Source of the DNA: Serpula lacrymans var. lacrymans S7.9
Taxonomy: Eukaryota; Basidiomycota; Agaricomycetes; Boletales; Serpulaceae
DNA length: 64,000 bases
Reading direction: 5' to 3'
Assembly: GCF_000218685.1 (NCBI RefSeq)
Contig: NW_006763296.1
Span: 1,189,513 to 1,253,512, forward strand
Positions 45,004-56,630 of this stretch are shown here, piece after piece. The first letter of the stretch is position 1. Each line of letters starts with the position of its first letter. Below the pieces are notes generated by a model. It was given only the letters and a program-made list of their open reading frames with translations. It was not told the DNA's origin and ran no database searches. Both the position numbers and the translations under genes were made by a program.

Positions 45004-47965
45004 CAAGCGTGCATCCACCACCCATTCAACTTCAAATTCTTCTTCACCTTCCTGGGTGACTACCACCAGTCTGGGCCAGTCTACGCACTGTCCTGGCAGC
45101 GGCCCTTTATAGGGTTTTACATGGCTAATATTGACCGTGGGTACTACCCTCATTTGTTTTGGGAATTCCAGCTCCACTGCATTGGGTTTGACTTCCTTAA
45201 TCCGGTAAGGACCAATCCACTTCTCGGTCAGTTTTCTAGACTGCCGATCTTTCAACTTTAAGTGGTCGGTATCTAACCAGACCAGGTTGCCGACCTTGTA
45301 GTCAGGGGCCTTAGAGTGTCTACACTCTGCCCTGTCTTTCATCTGCTCTGCAGTTTTGAATAGCACCTTGCACGTTCCGTCTAAGACCGACTTCATGTCT
45401 TTGACCTTGTTCTCAGCAGCCTCGGTCTTGCTTTTGCCAGGTTCTACACCCATTCTGGGAAGGTACAATCTTCTAACCTTGAATGGTGCTTTCCCTGTAG
45501 CCGATGACTGTTTAATATTATATGAGAACTGGGCTATCTTTAGCCACTTGGCCCAATCTGTCTGTCTGTCATTAATAAATATCTGGAGATATGGTTTTAA
45601 CTCCTGGTTGAGTCTCTCCGTTTGTCCATCGGTCTGTGGATGGAACACCGTTGATAACTTAGGTTTGATGCCCAGCATCCGGCATAATTCTTTTGTAAAT
45701 TCGCTAGCAAATTGTGGTCCCCTATCAGAGATAACCATTTCCGGTAACCCATGGGTAGACCATACAAAATCTTTAAATAAGTCTGCTGTACCAGCGGCTG
45801 TAATGGTTTTATTGGTGGGGATGAACACCACTTCTTTGGAAAAGTGATCTACTCTTCCCATAAATAGTTTTCATTGCCGTCAAGGCGCGCCTTCTCTTCT
45901 GAGGAGATGTTTTTCTTGAAGACTTCCAGAAGATCGGAATCCTGCCCAATTTGAACATTGGCAACCCTGGATTAATCAACACCTTTGTTGTCATTATTGA
46001 TGCTGTTGGCATGATCCTCTCTTCTAGACAAAGCATCCGCTTTCCCCATGAAAGTTCCCGGCTTATAAATTAATTTATAATTAAACCTAGATAAGTACAC
46101 CACATATCTTTGGTTCAAGTCCTGAGCCATCATAAAATACTCCAGATTTTTATGATTGGACTAAATTTCAAATTGGTGCCTAGCACCTTCTAAGTAGTGC
46201 CACCAGTGCTCTAGAGCTTTAATGATGGCCAGCATCTCCTTGTTGTAAATTTGATAGTTGTGCTCCATGGGCGACAAACTATGCGATCAATAGGCACAAG
46301 GCCTCCAAAGATTTTCTGGGCATTTGATTAACAGAACAGCCGCAGTAGCAAAATCAGAAGAGTCAGTTTCTAGCCGGAACTCTTTGTTTAATTCTGGAAA
46401 TGCTATTATAGGTGCTGTTGTAAATGCCTGTTCAAGCTTATCAAAAGCTTCCTGTTCTTTGGCGCCCCAGTGCCAGACAGTATCCTTTTTAGTGAGATCG
46501 TTCAACGGTCTTGTTATCTTTGCAAAGTTTTCAACAAACCTTTGGTAGAAATTGCCTAAGCCAAGGAAGGCTTTAACTCCTTTGATGCGAGTAGGCTCTG
46601 GCCAATCCAATATAGCTTGAACTTTCTGAGGATCCATCCTGATTCCATTCTGGCCTATTATCATACCAAGAAAGTCTACTTCCTTTATTTTAAAATTACA
46701 TTTTTAGGGTTTGACAAATAAGTTGTGTTCCTGTAAGTGTTGAAGGACTTTTTGCACATTCCTGTCATGCTCAGCCTCACTGCCCAACTTTGTAAATATT
46801 AATCATCAATATAAATGATGACACAGTTCTCCATATCCGCAAAGATTTCATTCATTATGCTCTGAAAGGTCGCCGGTGAATTTGTCAACCCAAAAAACAT
46901 GACAAGGAGTTTGAAGGATCCTTAGTGGCACGTGAATGCGGCCTTGCAAGTGTCTTCTTCTTTGATGTGTACATTATTATACCCCCATCTGAGGTTCATC
47001 TTTGTCAAGAACTTGGCACTAGCCAACTTGTCTAGCTGACTGATTAAAGGTAGTGAATACACATTTTTTACTGTGTACTCATTTAGGTAATGATAATCCA
47101 TAATTATACGCTTCTTACCATCCTTTTTAGGGATAAAAAACACTGGGGATATCATAGGGCTCTTGGAAGGTCTGATGTAACCCTTCCTTAGCTGTTTGTT
47201 TATGAAAGTAAAAACCTCATCTCTTTTTGGAGCAGAGAGGGGAATCATGTGTCCCTCTCTAGGTTTGAATGTGTCCTTCAAATCTATAGCATAGTCCCAA
47301 GGCTTAGCCTCTGGGAAACACTCTGATTTGTGCTTTGAAAAGACTTTCCAGAAGTTATGGTACTCTGGAGGTACCAGCCTCTTAATCTCTTCCTTGGGTT
47401 TTACCTCGTCATTGTCATCATTAATCTTATCTAAAGATCTGAGCTTGGCATAAAGGTGACCAATGTTCATCCTTTCATTAAGCTCAGTTTGACGGATGTC
47501 ACTTGGCTTACCCAAGTCATCACACTCCTGAGGGCAACGTGACAATGTGACAACCCCTGTCTGCCAGTCAATCTCAGGATTGTGTTTAAATAGCCAGGTC
47601 CAGCCTAAAATTAAATTAATCTTCCCTAGTTGGGTAGCTTCAGCAGTGACTCGTTCTCTGTGTCCTTAGTACTCGACAACAAAAGAACATTTGTGCGTAA
47701 TGCAGCCACCCGCATTAAGTGTACCGTCAACATTATAGATGGGAATAGATACATCTAATTTTACAAGGGGGAGTCCGATTTGCTCTGCCCAGACCTGATC
47801 TATGAAGATACTGTTAGCGCCTGAATCAAGCAGTGCATTGGTTGGGTGTACTATGCCCCAGGCAAGGTCTTCCATACCAACATGTAAACAGATCTCCTTT
47901 TGGAATAAACATATGTGCGTCAACACACACCTTGGGATTTTGGTGGAAAGTGGCTTCAAAGAAGA

Positions 47966-48289
47966 AAAAAAAGGAAAAAAATTAAAAAAAATTAATTTCT
48001 ACTTTAGTATTTTCTACATTTTAAATTTTACATTTTACCATCACGTAGAATTTGTTGTGTTCCAATTTTTCTGGTAGTAGGAGAGGTACATTGAGAAAAA
48101 AAATAGTTTGGATTGTCCCTGCCCATCACCTTTTCTGTGTGGTTTGAGAAAGATAACATAGCTATTATGCCATGCTCAAGATTTTTCTGTCCCATATCTA
48201 ACTCCTCGGATAGATACTTGGTCCAATGAGAGTGCATGTTGTGTTGTATAGCTGCCAATAATGCCTGTAGACTGAAGGAGATCCATTAA
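47966..48289. other. Low-complexity A-rich junction, no gene
   Basis: Starts with poly-A-rich sequence where gypsy A3 similarity ends and runs into the transposase remnant. Nothing assignable. Confidence 0.4.
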
Positions 48290-49134
48290 AAGGTGATATT
48301 TGTTGTCTCCTAAAAAATATGGCTCAAATCTGTTATTGACACCGCTGTTGGGTTAATCAGGGTATAGTAGATATGCCAGATGTATACCACACACATCTCC
48401 TTGTGCAATACTATCCAATGTCTGCACTGTTTCCAACAATAAGGCACATACTTCTGGATTGTCAGCCAGTGTAGCCCAAATAATGGATGATTGAGACATA
48501 GTCTCCATGAAATTTTGCTCAATTTCACCTAGAACACATGATGATGAACAAATCAGATCATACTTACGTAATGTACATCCAAATGCACCAAATTTTTTGT
48601 TTATGTTCAAATATTGCAGAACATGGATATAGCACTTGTAGAACAGCGCATTATGAGAATGAACTGGACCAAACAAATCCATCATGTCACCCATATGGAG
48701 GGCTGCATGGTGATTGGGTCTGAGTTGTTGGTCAGGATAGAGCCAATTTATCCCTCAACGTAGCGGAATATGTGCTTATTGTAAGCTTGAATCTGACTTT
48801 GTGAAGCCGCCCTCACATTGGCAATTTGGACAGGGCCAACTAAATCCATAAAATTTTGAAGCATGTCCCATTGTTGACCAGTGTTATTACACCACAACCA
48901 AATGAGGGTGATTGGGAGATGGATTGTGCAAATAATATGCCAGTTATTAGCTTTGAGTTTGCCATAAGTAGTAGTGCCCCAGTCAGGAGGAGCACAAGTG
49001 ATCCAGGAAGGTAATATGGTACTTTCCATATCTTCCCATACAGCCCCCATCACATCCTTTCCAAGAGTGTGACGAGACAAGGAGACATGTACATAAGAAC
49101 AAAAGGTGTTTTTGTGGTCACTCAACTTGTTCAC
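48290..49134 (-). pseudogene. Tnp2-like (CACTA/Plavaka group) transposase-protein remnant
   Basis: Minus-strand frames at 49134-48748 and 48694-48353 contain WGTTTYGKLKANNWHIICT, then HLPITLIWLW, and LRPNHHAALHMGDMMDLFGP, the pattern of the C-terminal half of large Tnp2-type transposase proteins abundant in basidiomycetes. The frames are offset, and the catalytic N-terminal part is absent. Identification rests on recalled family pattern; a profile search would settle it. Confidence 0.5.
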
Positions 49135-49347
49135 CTATGAGTAGATGATTAGCCAATAAGTGTTAAAACAGTCAAAACACATACCAATGATCTGATACTG
49201 TTGAAAAGTTCTCTCTTGGAGTTATACTGCCTGTGATTTCCTATCAGCTCAGATATGTAAGATAGAATCTTTGTGGTTAGTTCAATAAATGGCCTCATTG
49301 GGTAAATCATCATCATCATCAGCTAAATGATGAATATACCGTGCTGC

Positions 49348-49722
49348 TGTTACAACACATAATTTTCGGACCTTTAAATTTTATTCTCCACTTTAACTTT
49401 CTTTTGTAGTTTTCACACACTATGCCATGTGGCACTGTCCATTTTGTTCAAACCCCACTTTCTCATGCAGTAGAGCTGGTCACACAGGCTGTGCCCTATA
49501 ACATTATCAGCCACTGCCTTCATTAAGTGTATAGTACACATGTATAAATAGTCTGTAGTAGTATAAATTCCCCTATAGATCAAGGAGACTCCTCAGCGAG
49601 TCCTTCTATTGTTTACCCACAACAAATTTGGTCCTATTATAAGGGATATCCACTCCCACTCACTTCACTCTTGCTTGTCTGAGCTGTGTGCACCAGAGTA
49701 TACAAACTCTTGGTTGTAATAT
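49348..49722 (+). repeat. 5' LTR of gypsy A copy A2
   Basis: TGTTACAACACATAATTTTCGG...TTGGTTGTAATA, followed by the same leader start as A1 (TTAGGACTTG). The priming segment has one CpG to TpG change compared with A1. Confidence 0.88.
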
Positions 49723-52700
49723 TAGGACTTGTTCTCATTACTCTCTCACACTTTGTGCAAACCTGGACCACAGGGTTAAGTGGAAGTCTTTTGAACAGTA
49801 AGACTTGGGTGCCAGTCTGGTGTTGAGCATTTGGTAGCCAGCAGAAACCAATTGTGTGCCCCAACCCTGCAGGCAAGCTCCTCAGGGCGAGGCACTAGAA
49901 AGAATCAAACAAACATACACGGCCCTCAGTGTGAAGGGGAGTGAGTACCTTAGCTCAACATGAGTGTGGGACTATTGTTGATTAGATTTATATACAAACT
50001 TCTTCTTTGAATACCTCTGACCAGGCCGGGCACTTGCCTCCATCAGTCAGGAGAAGGGTTGACAGCTTAACAAGCAGACCACCCCCTGACAACTGTTTGG
50101 ACCAGGGTTTCATACTACAACTTTACATACTTGTTCAAATACTATAGTGTGGGTAGTCGGGGATTGAGACCCATTACTCAGCTGGGAAGAGGTAGATCCA
50201 CAGATAGCAAGCGGGGGAAATTCAACAAGAAAGTTGAAATTGTCACTGACCCCGGCGCTTTTGAAGGGGATTGGGCTAGATTTGCCAAATGGTGGATTAA
50301 GCTATAAATTTGGATCAAGGCAAACCGGGATGCATTTACTGATGATTTCAAAATTGCAACAGCTGTGCTGTCAAGATGAAAAGGACCTGTGGCAGGTTGA
50401 TACACCCAAGTAAGACTCCAAGAGTGCTACGTTGCTGATCACTGGCCTACCTGGGACAAGTTGAAAGTTGAAATTGAAATATATTTCGAACCATAAGCTG
50501 AGTGCGGCTGGGTGCATCAGCAAATCCATACCTTCAAGCAAGGAAACATGAGGACAGACGACTTTGTTACCTGGTTCCTGGCTCTCTCTATCCAAGGGGA
50601 TCTTGGAAATGAACATGCAATGGAGTTGTTGAAGTGCAATGTGTCACCAGCCATTGCACAACAACTTTTCATACAGAATATGTGAAGCAAAAACCTTGCA
50701 ACAGCTGCTGAGGGAATTCAAAAAAATTGGTAGGGCCATAGAGCTCTACGCTATGCAATTTGGTGGTAGGACCACCACCAAAAACAACTATTCCCAGAGG
50801 AGCCCTGGGTCATCAAACCAAAAAATTTACTCTCATGGGTTCAAGCCGTTCAGGCTGCAACCAGGACAGGGAGCCCCTATGGATATTAGCATAGTCCAAG
50901 GCAGGCAGATGTGCAGATTCAAGGGGAGCTGCTACAATTGCAGCCAAGAGAGACACATGTCCTGGGACAGGAGAAACGGGGCGCTGTTGATGATGAGAAC
51001 TGCTATTAGAAAACCACATACAAAAACAAACTAACACACAATCCTCCCAGATTCCACGGAACTTGTTTATGGGCTTTGCCTCCTAGAACAGTGGAGTGGT
51101 CTGGTTGTTCGTGGGGTGATATGTATACTGATCCTTCAAAGTAAAACCCAAAGATGTATGGGTGTATGGTTTTGAGGAGGAGGGATAGTTGGAATGCAGG
51201 AAGATAGGGGCTTTGTGGCGAGTATAGACGAGCACTACCTTGCTAATCGTAGCACAAGGTAGGTTTGAGAATGACAATATGATGAGGTGACAAAGTTCCC
51301 AGTGATAGCAGGCTCCTGACACACAGACTGTAGTGCTCAGAAGGACTCTAATCAAAAGGGATGACAATCACTTTCAAAAGTGACAAGTGACGATGAAAGC
51401 AGTTGACAGTGGTAGCAGTGGGAAGTGTTGTGACCACACTGAATCACAAGTAGTAGTGAGTAGTGAACTTGAGATTAGAGTAGAAGTCTGGATTCAAGTT
51501 CTTGTTTTTTTTACAAGGTAAAATACAGGGGTTTATATAGTAAAAGAAAAGTAGGCTATGCACAGTATAGCTGTGCAAAAAGAATGAGAAAGAACATGAA
51601 GGAAGGAATGTACGCTGATGAATCCTGCGTAGGTAGTACAGGATAAGATTGTCAAAAAAAAAGGAAAAAAAAAAGGGATAGAACAATGAATGCTGTGAGT
51701 AATGTCACAGGTTTGTACAGCCATAAAGTAAAGTCCAATAGCAAAAAGAGAGCAGGAAAATCATGATGTCATGGAAAGATACAGTAAAAAAAGGGCAAGG
51801 CAAAACACTATCAGTATCAACACAGTTCTTTTATTGTCAGTCAGGCATTCTAAAAAATATGTGTCCATAAAAATGATTCAAAAATCAAAAATAATTGCAC
51901 TGTAAATGAATGTTCTGCTGAAAAAAAAGAAACTGGAGCCACCGGTCCACCACCTAGTCCAAATCCAACAGTTCCATGGCCTTACCAATGGACGGTTGCG
52001 TTGGACCACCTGGTCAAATGAGGGAGGGAGAGGAGTAGTCCCAATTTGGAACAAGTGAGTCCCAGGCAGCGTGTGGTAGGTGTAGCTGTAGCGAAGACGA
52101 TGGACAAAAGATAAGTGTACCCAAGTGAATGGGACAGCAATGAACATGGGCAACGCAAGGGGATGAACTTTCTCCAGCTCAAAAACTACTCACCCATATT
52201 CCAACCAGGCAAGACGAGCGACCAATGTTTTGATAGTATATGATGGCAGATCGACATCATGAAGATGGACCTGTTGCCTTATTTGGACCGGCCACCGGGG
52301 CTTTGCTGATATCAGCAGTGGCACATGGTAGTTGACGGATTGGCGACGGAAGCGGATAGGAAGTGGTGACATCAGAAATGGTGGGGGTGCAAATAAGATG
52401 AGGAGGAGGAGGATAGAGGTGACAAAAAGGTGGATTAGAATGGGGATCCAGAAACGACTGTCAGGTGAGAATAAAAAGGAGAGGAAGGGGCCCATGGTGG
52501 GGCTAGGCAAAGGAAGGGGAGTAAGGGAAACAACAAAAGCAAGGGCACAATGCAATGTGTAGCCAGTGGCAATGCAAAAATTTGCCAAAATGCCAAAATG
52601 CGGAAAGTACCAAATGGAAAGCAAAGGTGAGCGTGACTGGATTGCTATTCCACGTGGCACTGTGCCTGTGTGGCGCAAAGGCGAGTCTTTTTGAATATTT

Positions 52701-53190
52701 GCTTCGTTATTGACACCTGTCCATGCTACCAATCAACTTTGGTGCATGACAGTGCAGGCTGCCCGACAAAAAAATAACCAAGGGCGTCAGGCATGCCAAT
52801 TGGAAACAAAAAAACGGATGATCAGCTCTATACTCTGGCCAGTCGTTCATATGACAAAATCCGGGCTTTCTTCTATGATCAACAGGTCAATGAAATGAAG
52901 GCCCAGGAAAAAGAGTTTGGAGCCTAGGTCACTTAGGTGCCTTCACTCCTATTAACAATGAAGTAAACTACAACAAGGTGGCCCCTGCTCCGGGGTGTTG
53001 CACGAGCAATAAAGAACAGGGGGTGGCTCCCAATTTGTAAATAGATTTGTAAATTTATTATCTGAAGTATGTACTTGTATAAAGAATTGTGACTGTAATA
53101 TTTATGATACTACCGCTGCACCAGCGTCTCCCTTGCAGTGTAGCCCCGGCAAGACAAACACTAGGGTGCTTGATTCTGGTTCTTAAGTAT
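49723..53190 (+). pseudogene. Gypsy A copy A2: leader, gag and start of pol region, split by repeat B
   Basis: The leader is followed by gag remnants: GAFEGDWARFAKWW at about 50250, RTDDFVTWFLALS at about 50555, and the zinc knuckle CYNCSQERHMSWDR, whose last Cys is Arg. Repeat B interrupts at 50985-52751. gag continues with QAARQKNNQGRQACQ to a stop near 52927, then sequence matching A1 36996-37250 until about 53186. pol is missing. Many in-frame stops; an old copy. Confidence 0.85.
50985..52751 (-). mobile_element. Repeat B, complete copy in gag of A2
   Basis: 1,767 bp from TGTTGATGATGAG to GGTGCATGACA on the plus strand (minus orientation). Flanks GCGC (50981-50984) and GTGC (52752-52755). 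The uninterrupted gag of A1 reads 'ggggtgcaggc' at the site, confirming the insertion and a 4-bp duplication. It lacks the A LTR found in the copy at 19602. Confidence 0.9.
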
Positions 53191-53931
53191 GGCCTAGTCG
53201 AGCCATGTAAGAGTCCATATCAAGTATATGGACTTGCTGCGGGTTACATTTGCAATAGGAGGCCAATATAACAACACATAATCAAGCTGCCACAGATAAC
53301 TTGTCACTTTGCAAAAACACCCATGAAGGTTGGGGGTCAAGACTTCATTCATGTCCTGCCATTAGACAGGGTATGCACAAATTTATTCTGACACCATGTC
53401 CAGTATTACTCACAGGTGTTCAAGCTCATGCAATCATTTGATATGGAATAATGTAACTGACAACAATGCTACAAATATATTCATTTTATCTGTATTTGTT
53501 GAATGTAATTTATTTGTTGAGTGAGGGGATTAGATTTGAAGGAAGAATGAGGACCTAGGTGCTAAAGGGCAAGTATAGTAAGAACAGATCAGACTTTGAA
53601 CCAAATCCTCAAACTGACCAACCAGAAATTGTATGTACTCTTGTTGCACCTTTATATGAACACTGAGGATGGCTTTGAAAACCTGGGAAGATGAATGGAT
53701 GGTAGCTTTAGTCATGATGTTCACACACCTAAGTGAGCAAGGAATGGATGAACTTACCACTGCAATCCAAGTGCACAGGTACATGGTTCTTTGCCCCGAA
53801 TGATAGAGAACCGATCAGATACCGCAAAGAACAGAAAAATGAACATAAACTTACAGTTTTGAGTGCAGATCATTGGCCAGGATGGAGTCCAACAAAAATG
53901 TTGTACCAAGAATCACTGTGTGTGACCAATG
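53191..53931. other. Stretch without assignable gene
   Basis: A minus frame at 53530-53784 (84 codons) is open but not recognised. Otherwise AT-rich, without repeats shared in the window. Confidence 0.35.
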
Positions 53932-54952
53932 TGTCATATCTGTGCCAGAAGACAAAACTCCAGAATCTCCAAAGGAGACATTCCTCAAGTCTGAACCCCC
54001 CAAACCTTCGGTACTCTCGGGATTACACTCCTTGTGTCCTGCCAGTTGGCATAAACCTGTGCCCCATCTCCACATGGTACTCTAGACATCTGCCCCAATC
54101 CTCCTACACCAGACTTCTAGTCTGCCATACGTCTTCCTACACATGTTTTTGTGCTCCTCATGGACTCTGTAGTTTAGACCTTATGGTACACTCCTTGCAC
54201 ATATGCTTCCCCTTTGCTAGATGATTGTCTGCATGAAACTCTGTACCTTAGGTACATTATGAGTTACTCCTTATGAGCTCCCATTCCTCCGACAGTATAT
54301 AAGTTGTAGCTCCTGTACTATGTTCCTGCAGTTCAAATATCAACTAGATTCCCTTGCCTTTTTATAAGTCCCTAAGTTTTCCGCTCCTTCTCCAAAGGGC
54401 CTTTACTCTGTTCCTTTTTTATCCTCTACTCTCATCTGTTCATTGTTACAATTGGCATACCAGCACCTACTTACGCTTCACTTTTTGTACTTTTACTTTT
54501 TATTTTCCAAGTCACATGACTGATCATGTGACCATTTACTTTATTTTACATTTTCGGACTTTTCATAAGTCACATGCTAAACATCGGACTTTAAATGTTA
54601 TTTACAACTATACAGTACCTCATGTATTTTAGTATATATACAAGAGCAATACATGGGGAAGGACTCAGCGAGTCCTCCTGTTGTCTACCAACAACAAACT
54701 TGTTCCTCCTACCAAATAGGTAACCACTCCCACCTCTTCCTCTTCTTTTGAGTGTTGTTTTCATTGTGCTCCAGTGCCCCAAGACTGTGCCTTGTTGGCG
54801 TTGTCACATTCATTCTGATGAGTTAGGGACCAAGGTCCGTGGAAGGATCTAGCACATGAGCTAAATCAATCCCCAACCTCATACTCTGTTACTTCTTCAT
54901 TTTACCCCTGCACTCTGAAACTCTGTTACTCTGAAAGGTCACAATTCTGACA
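53932..54952 (+). mobile_element. LTR-like element F, copy 1 (holds solo LTR E)
   Basis: Starts TGTCATATCTGTGCCAGA and ends AATTCTGACA, with perfect duplication CAATG at 53927-53931 and 54953-54957. Net length about 651 bp without E. It has a TATA-like 'agtatataagt' near 54295. No ORF of note. TG..CA ends, the 5-bp duplication and the TATA box fit a solo LTR of an element not otherwise present. A second copy lies at 61451-62093. Confidence 0.85.
54444..54808 (+). mobile_element. Solo LTR E inside element F
   Basis: 365 bp, TGTTACAATTGGC...GTTGTCACA, with perfect duplication TTCAT at 54439-54443 and 54809-54813. Its downstream half (TATATATA, 'actcagcgagtcctcctgttg') resembles family A LTRs, while the upstream half is different ('catgactgatcatgtgacc'). 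A related subfamily. Confidence 0.93.
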
Positions 54953-54957
54953 CAATG

Positions 54958-56184
54958 TCATATTAAGTGATTGAAGCGTTGCTTTGATTGTAAATTAAAT
55001 GTGCAATAAGATAAAACATAGTCTAGGGAGATATTAGGGGCCTTTTCCTAATAAATGGCTGCAGATAAATGAGAAAGATAATACAGAAAATTTTGTAAAT
55101 ATCATCATCATAAATTCACTGATTCAATGGTGAAGAATTTTATGTTTAATTCTCTGATAATATTCTAAATATCTTCTCCATAAATATTATCATATTTTAT
55201 CAGCATTGAGTGTGATTTTTTTTACAATATGTGCTTATTAATTGCAGGGATTATATTGGGAGATGATAATAATTTTGTTCACTCTCAAATCTGCAGACAC
55301 AGGGAAGACTGATTGGGAACTAAATTTTAAAAATTATCTATTTATTTCTGTGAATCATTAGCAGCAACTAATAATAAGTTGATCCCTGTGAAATCCCTTT
55401 ATAATCCTGGCTCATATAAGCCAATACCTGCAGTGATAATGTTTGATCCTGCCAATAATGTTGCCCAATTTGGTGCAGCATGTAAAAAAAAAAGTGTTAT
55501 ATTTGATATCTCTCAATGACACATTATTTTACAATGCCATACTAGTGTGCCCACTGTTCTTCTGGCTCAGGCTTAGAGAGACTTGACAGTTTTGGATTTG
55601 GCTAGTGCCTGCAAGTCTCAAGCAATGCATGATGTGTCTTGGCTGGAAGTTATTCCTTATGACATTATATATATAATTGTCTGAATAGCTACTTGGATGA
55701 CTCTAATTGGAAACCTGATTACATTTACACACTGTGCTCTCAGTATGTTCATGATGTATATCCTGTTATTATAGATCACAAGGTTCTTCCTATGCAACTG
55801 GACCTCTTGCATCTTTCTGGTTGTTTTATTATTGAAAAATGTGTGATCCAATCTTTGTTCACTGAATTCATATTTGGCTATGCATTTTTACAAGGTATTA
55901 TACTCCATAAAGATGATGTTCAGTCTTTGTCTGGTTGGGAAGCTACATTGAACATTTGTGCTGATTCTAGGTCTTCTCTTATTAAAGCCAAAGTACCACT
56001 CTTCACAATAGCAAAATGTCTATATCAAGGTTAGTTGCCGCTTTCTTGGACATATGTATACTTGTAAACCTAAAATATCTTGTAAAAAAGTGCCTTTGAC
56101 TTGTTGTTCTTGTAATGTCATTGATAACCTAATGTAGAATTGGGGATCTTGGTGCAAGACCTTAATATGTATACCTTTGCAATA
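54958..56184. other. AT-rich stretch with one unassigned ORF
   Basis: A plus frame at 55693-56034 (113 codons; DYIYTLCSQYVHDVYPVIID, MQLDLLHLSGCFIIEK) is open but without recognisable family. It may be a transposon-protein scrap. The rest is AT-rich. Confidence 0.35.
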
Positions 56185-56630
56185 GATAAAAACTCCTCAG
56201 CAAGTCCTCCTGTTGAACACCATCAACCAACTCTCTCCTATTTCTCAGTCTACCAACTCGCTATTATATCCTCACATTTTCTTGGGTACATCAGAGTATA
56301 ATAACTTTGGGGTATTGTCACACCCTGACCAGCTTAAATTAACAAGAATACTTGATTATTACCACGCATTAACAACTGGAAACTCACTAATCTCCCAGAC
56401 CCACAAGGCTTCTATAGAAAAATTTCAAGCAACAATGATCTGCCTTAAGTCACCCCTTAATATCCCAGGAGTGTTACAATAACATGATTCTCAGCCACAT
56501 CACTCCCAGTCTCCTATTTAACCCCCATTCCCAATGTAGACACTTGTGCTGCACAGTAATTTCCTCTTTATTTTATTCTCAGCTTTAACTCATATTTCTT
56601 GCGCTACACAGTGCCTATTCTAGGTTGACA
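56185..56630 (+). repeat. Fragments of A-type LTRs
   Basis: 56185-56322 carries the downstream half of an A-type LTR (cctcagcaagtcctcctgtt, 'cagagtataataactt', ending GTATTGTCACA). 56475-56600 starts TGTTACAATAACATGATTCTC and resembles an LTR beginning. Both are diverged and incomplete. Confidence 0.55.

Larger units (their letters stand above)
43578..47965 (-). pseudogene. Pol of gypsy A copy A3, degenerate and split by element D
   Basis: The minus strand carries, from right to left, protease (ALLDSGANSIFIDQ, about 47830), RT (FFIPKKDGKKRIIMDY about 47120; YIDD at about 46815 followed by a stop), RNase H (ETDSSDFATAA), an integrase missing its zinc-finger part and starting near HFSKEVVFIP (45845), and the chromodomain split at VVDA(R)L by element D (43840-45003), with its rest at 43578-43834. 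Several stops and frame changes. The zinc-finger part of integrase between about 45850 and 46000 is reduced by deletion. gag and the 5' LTR are absent: similarity ends near 47965. Confidence 0.9.
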
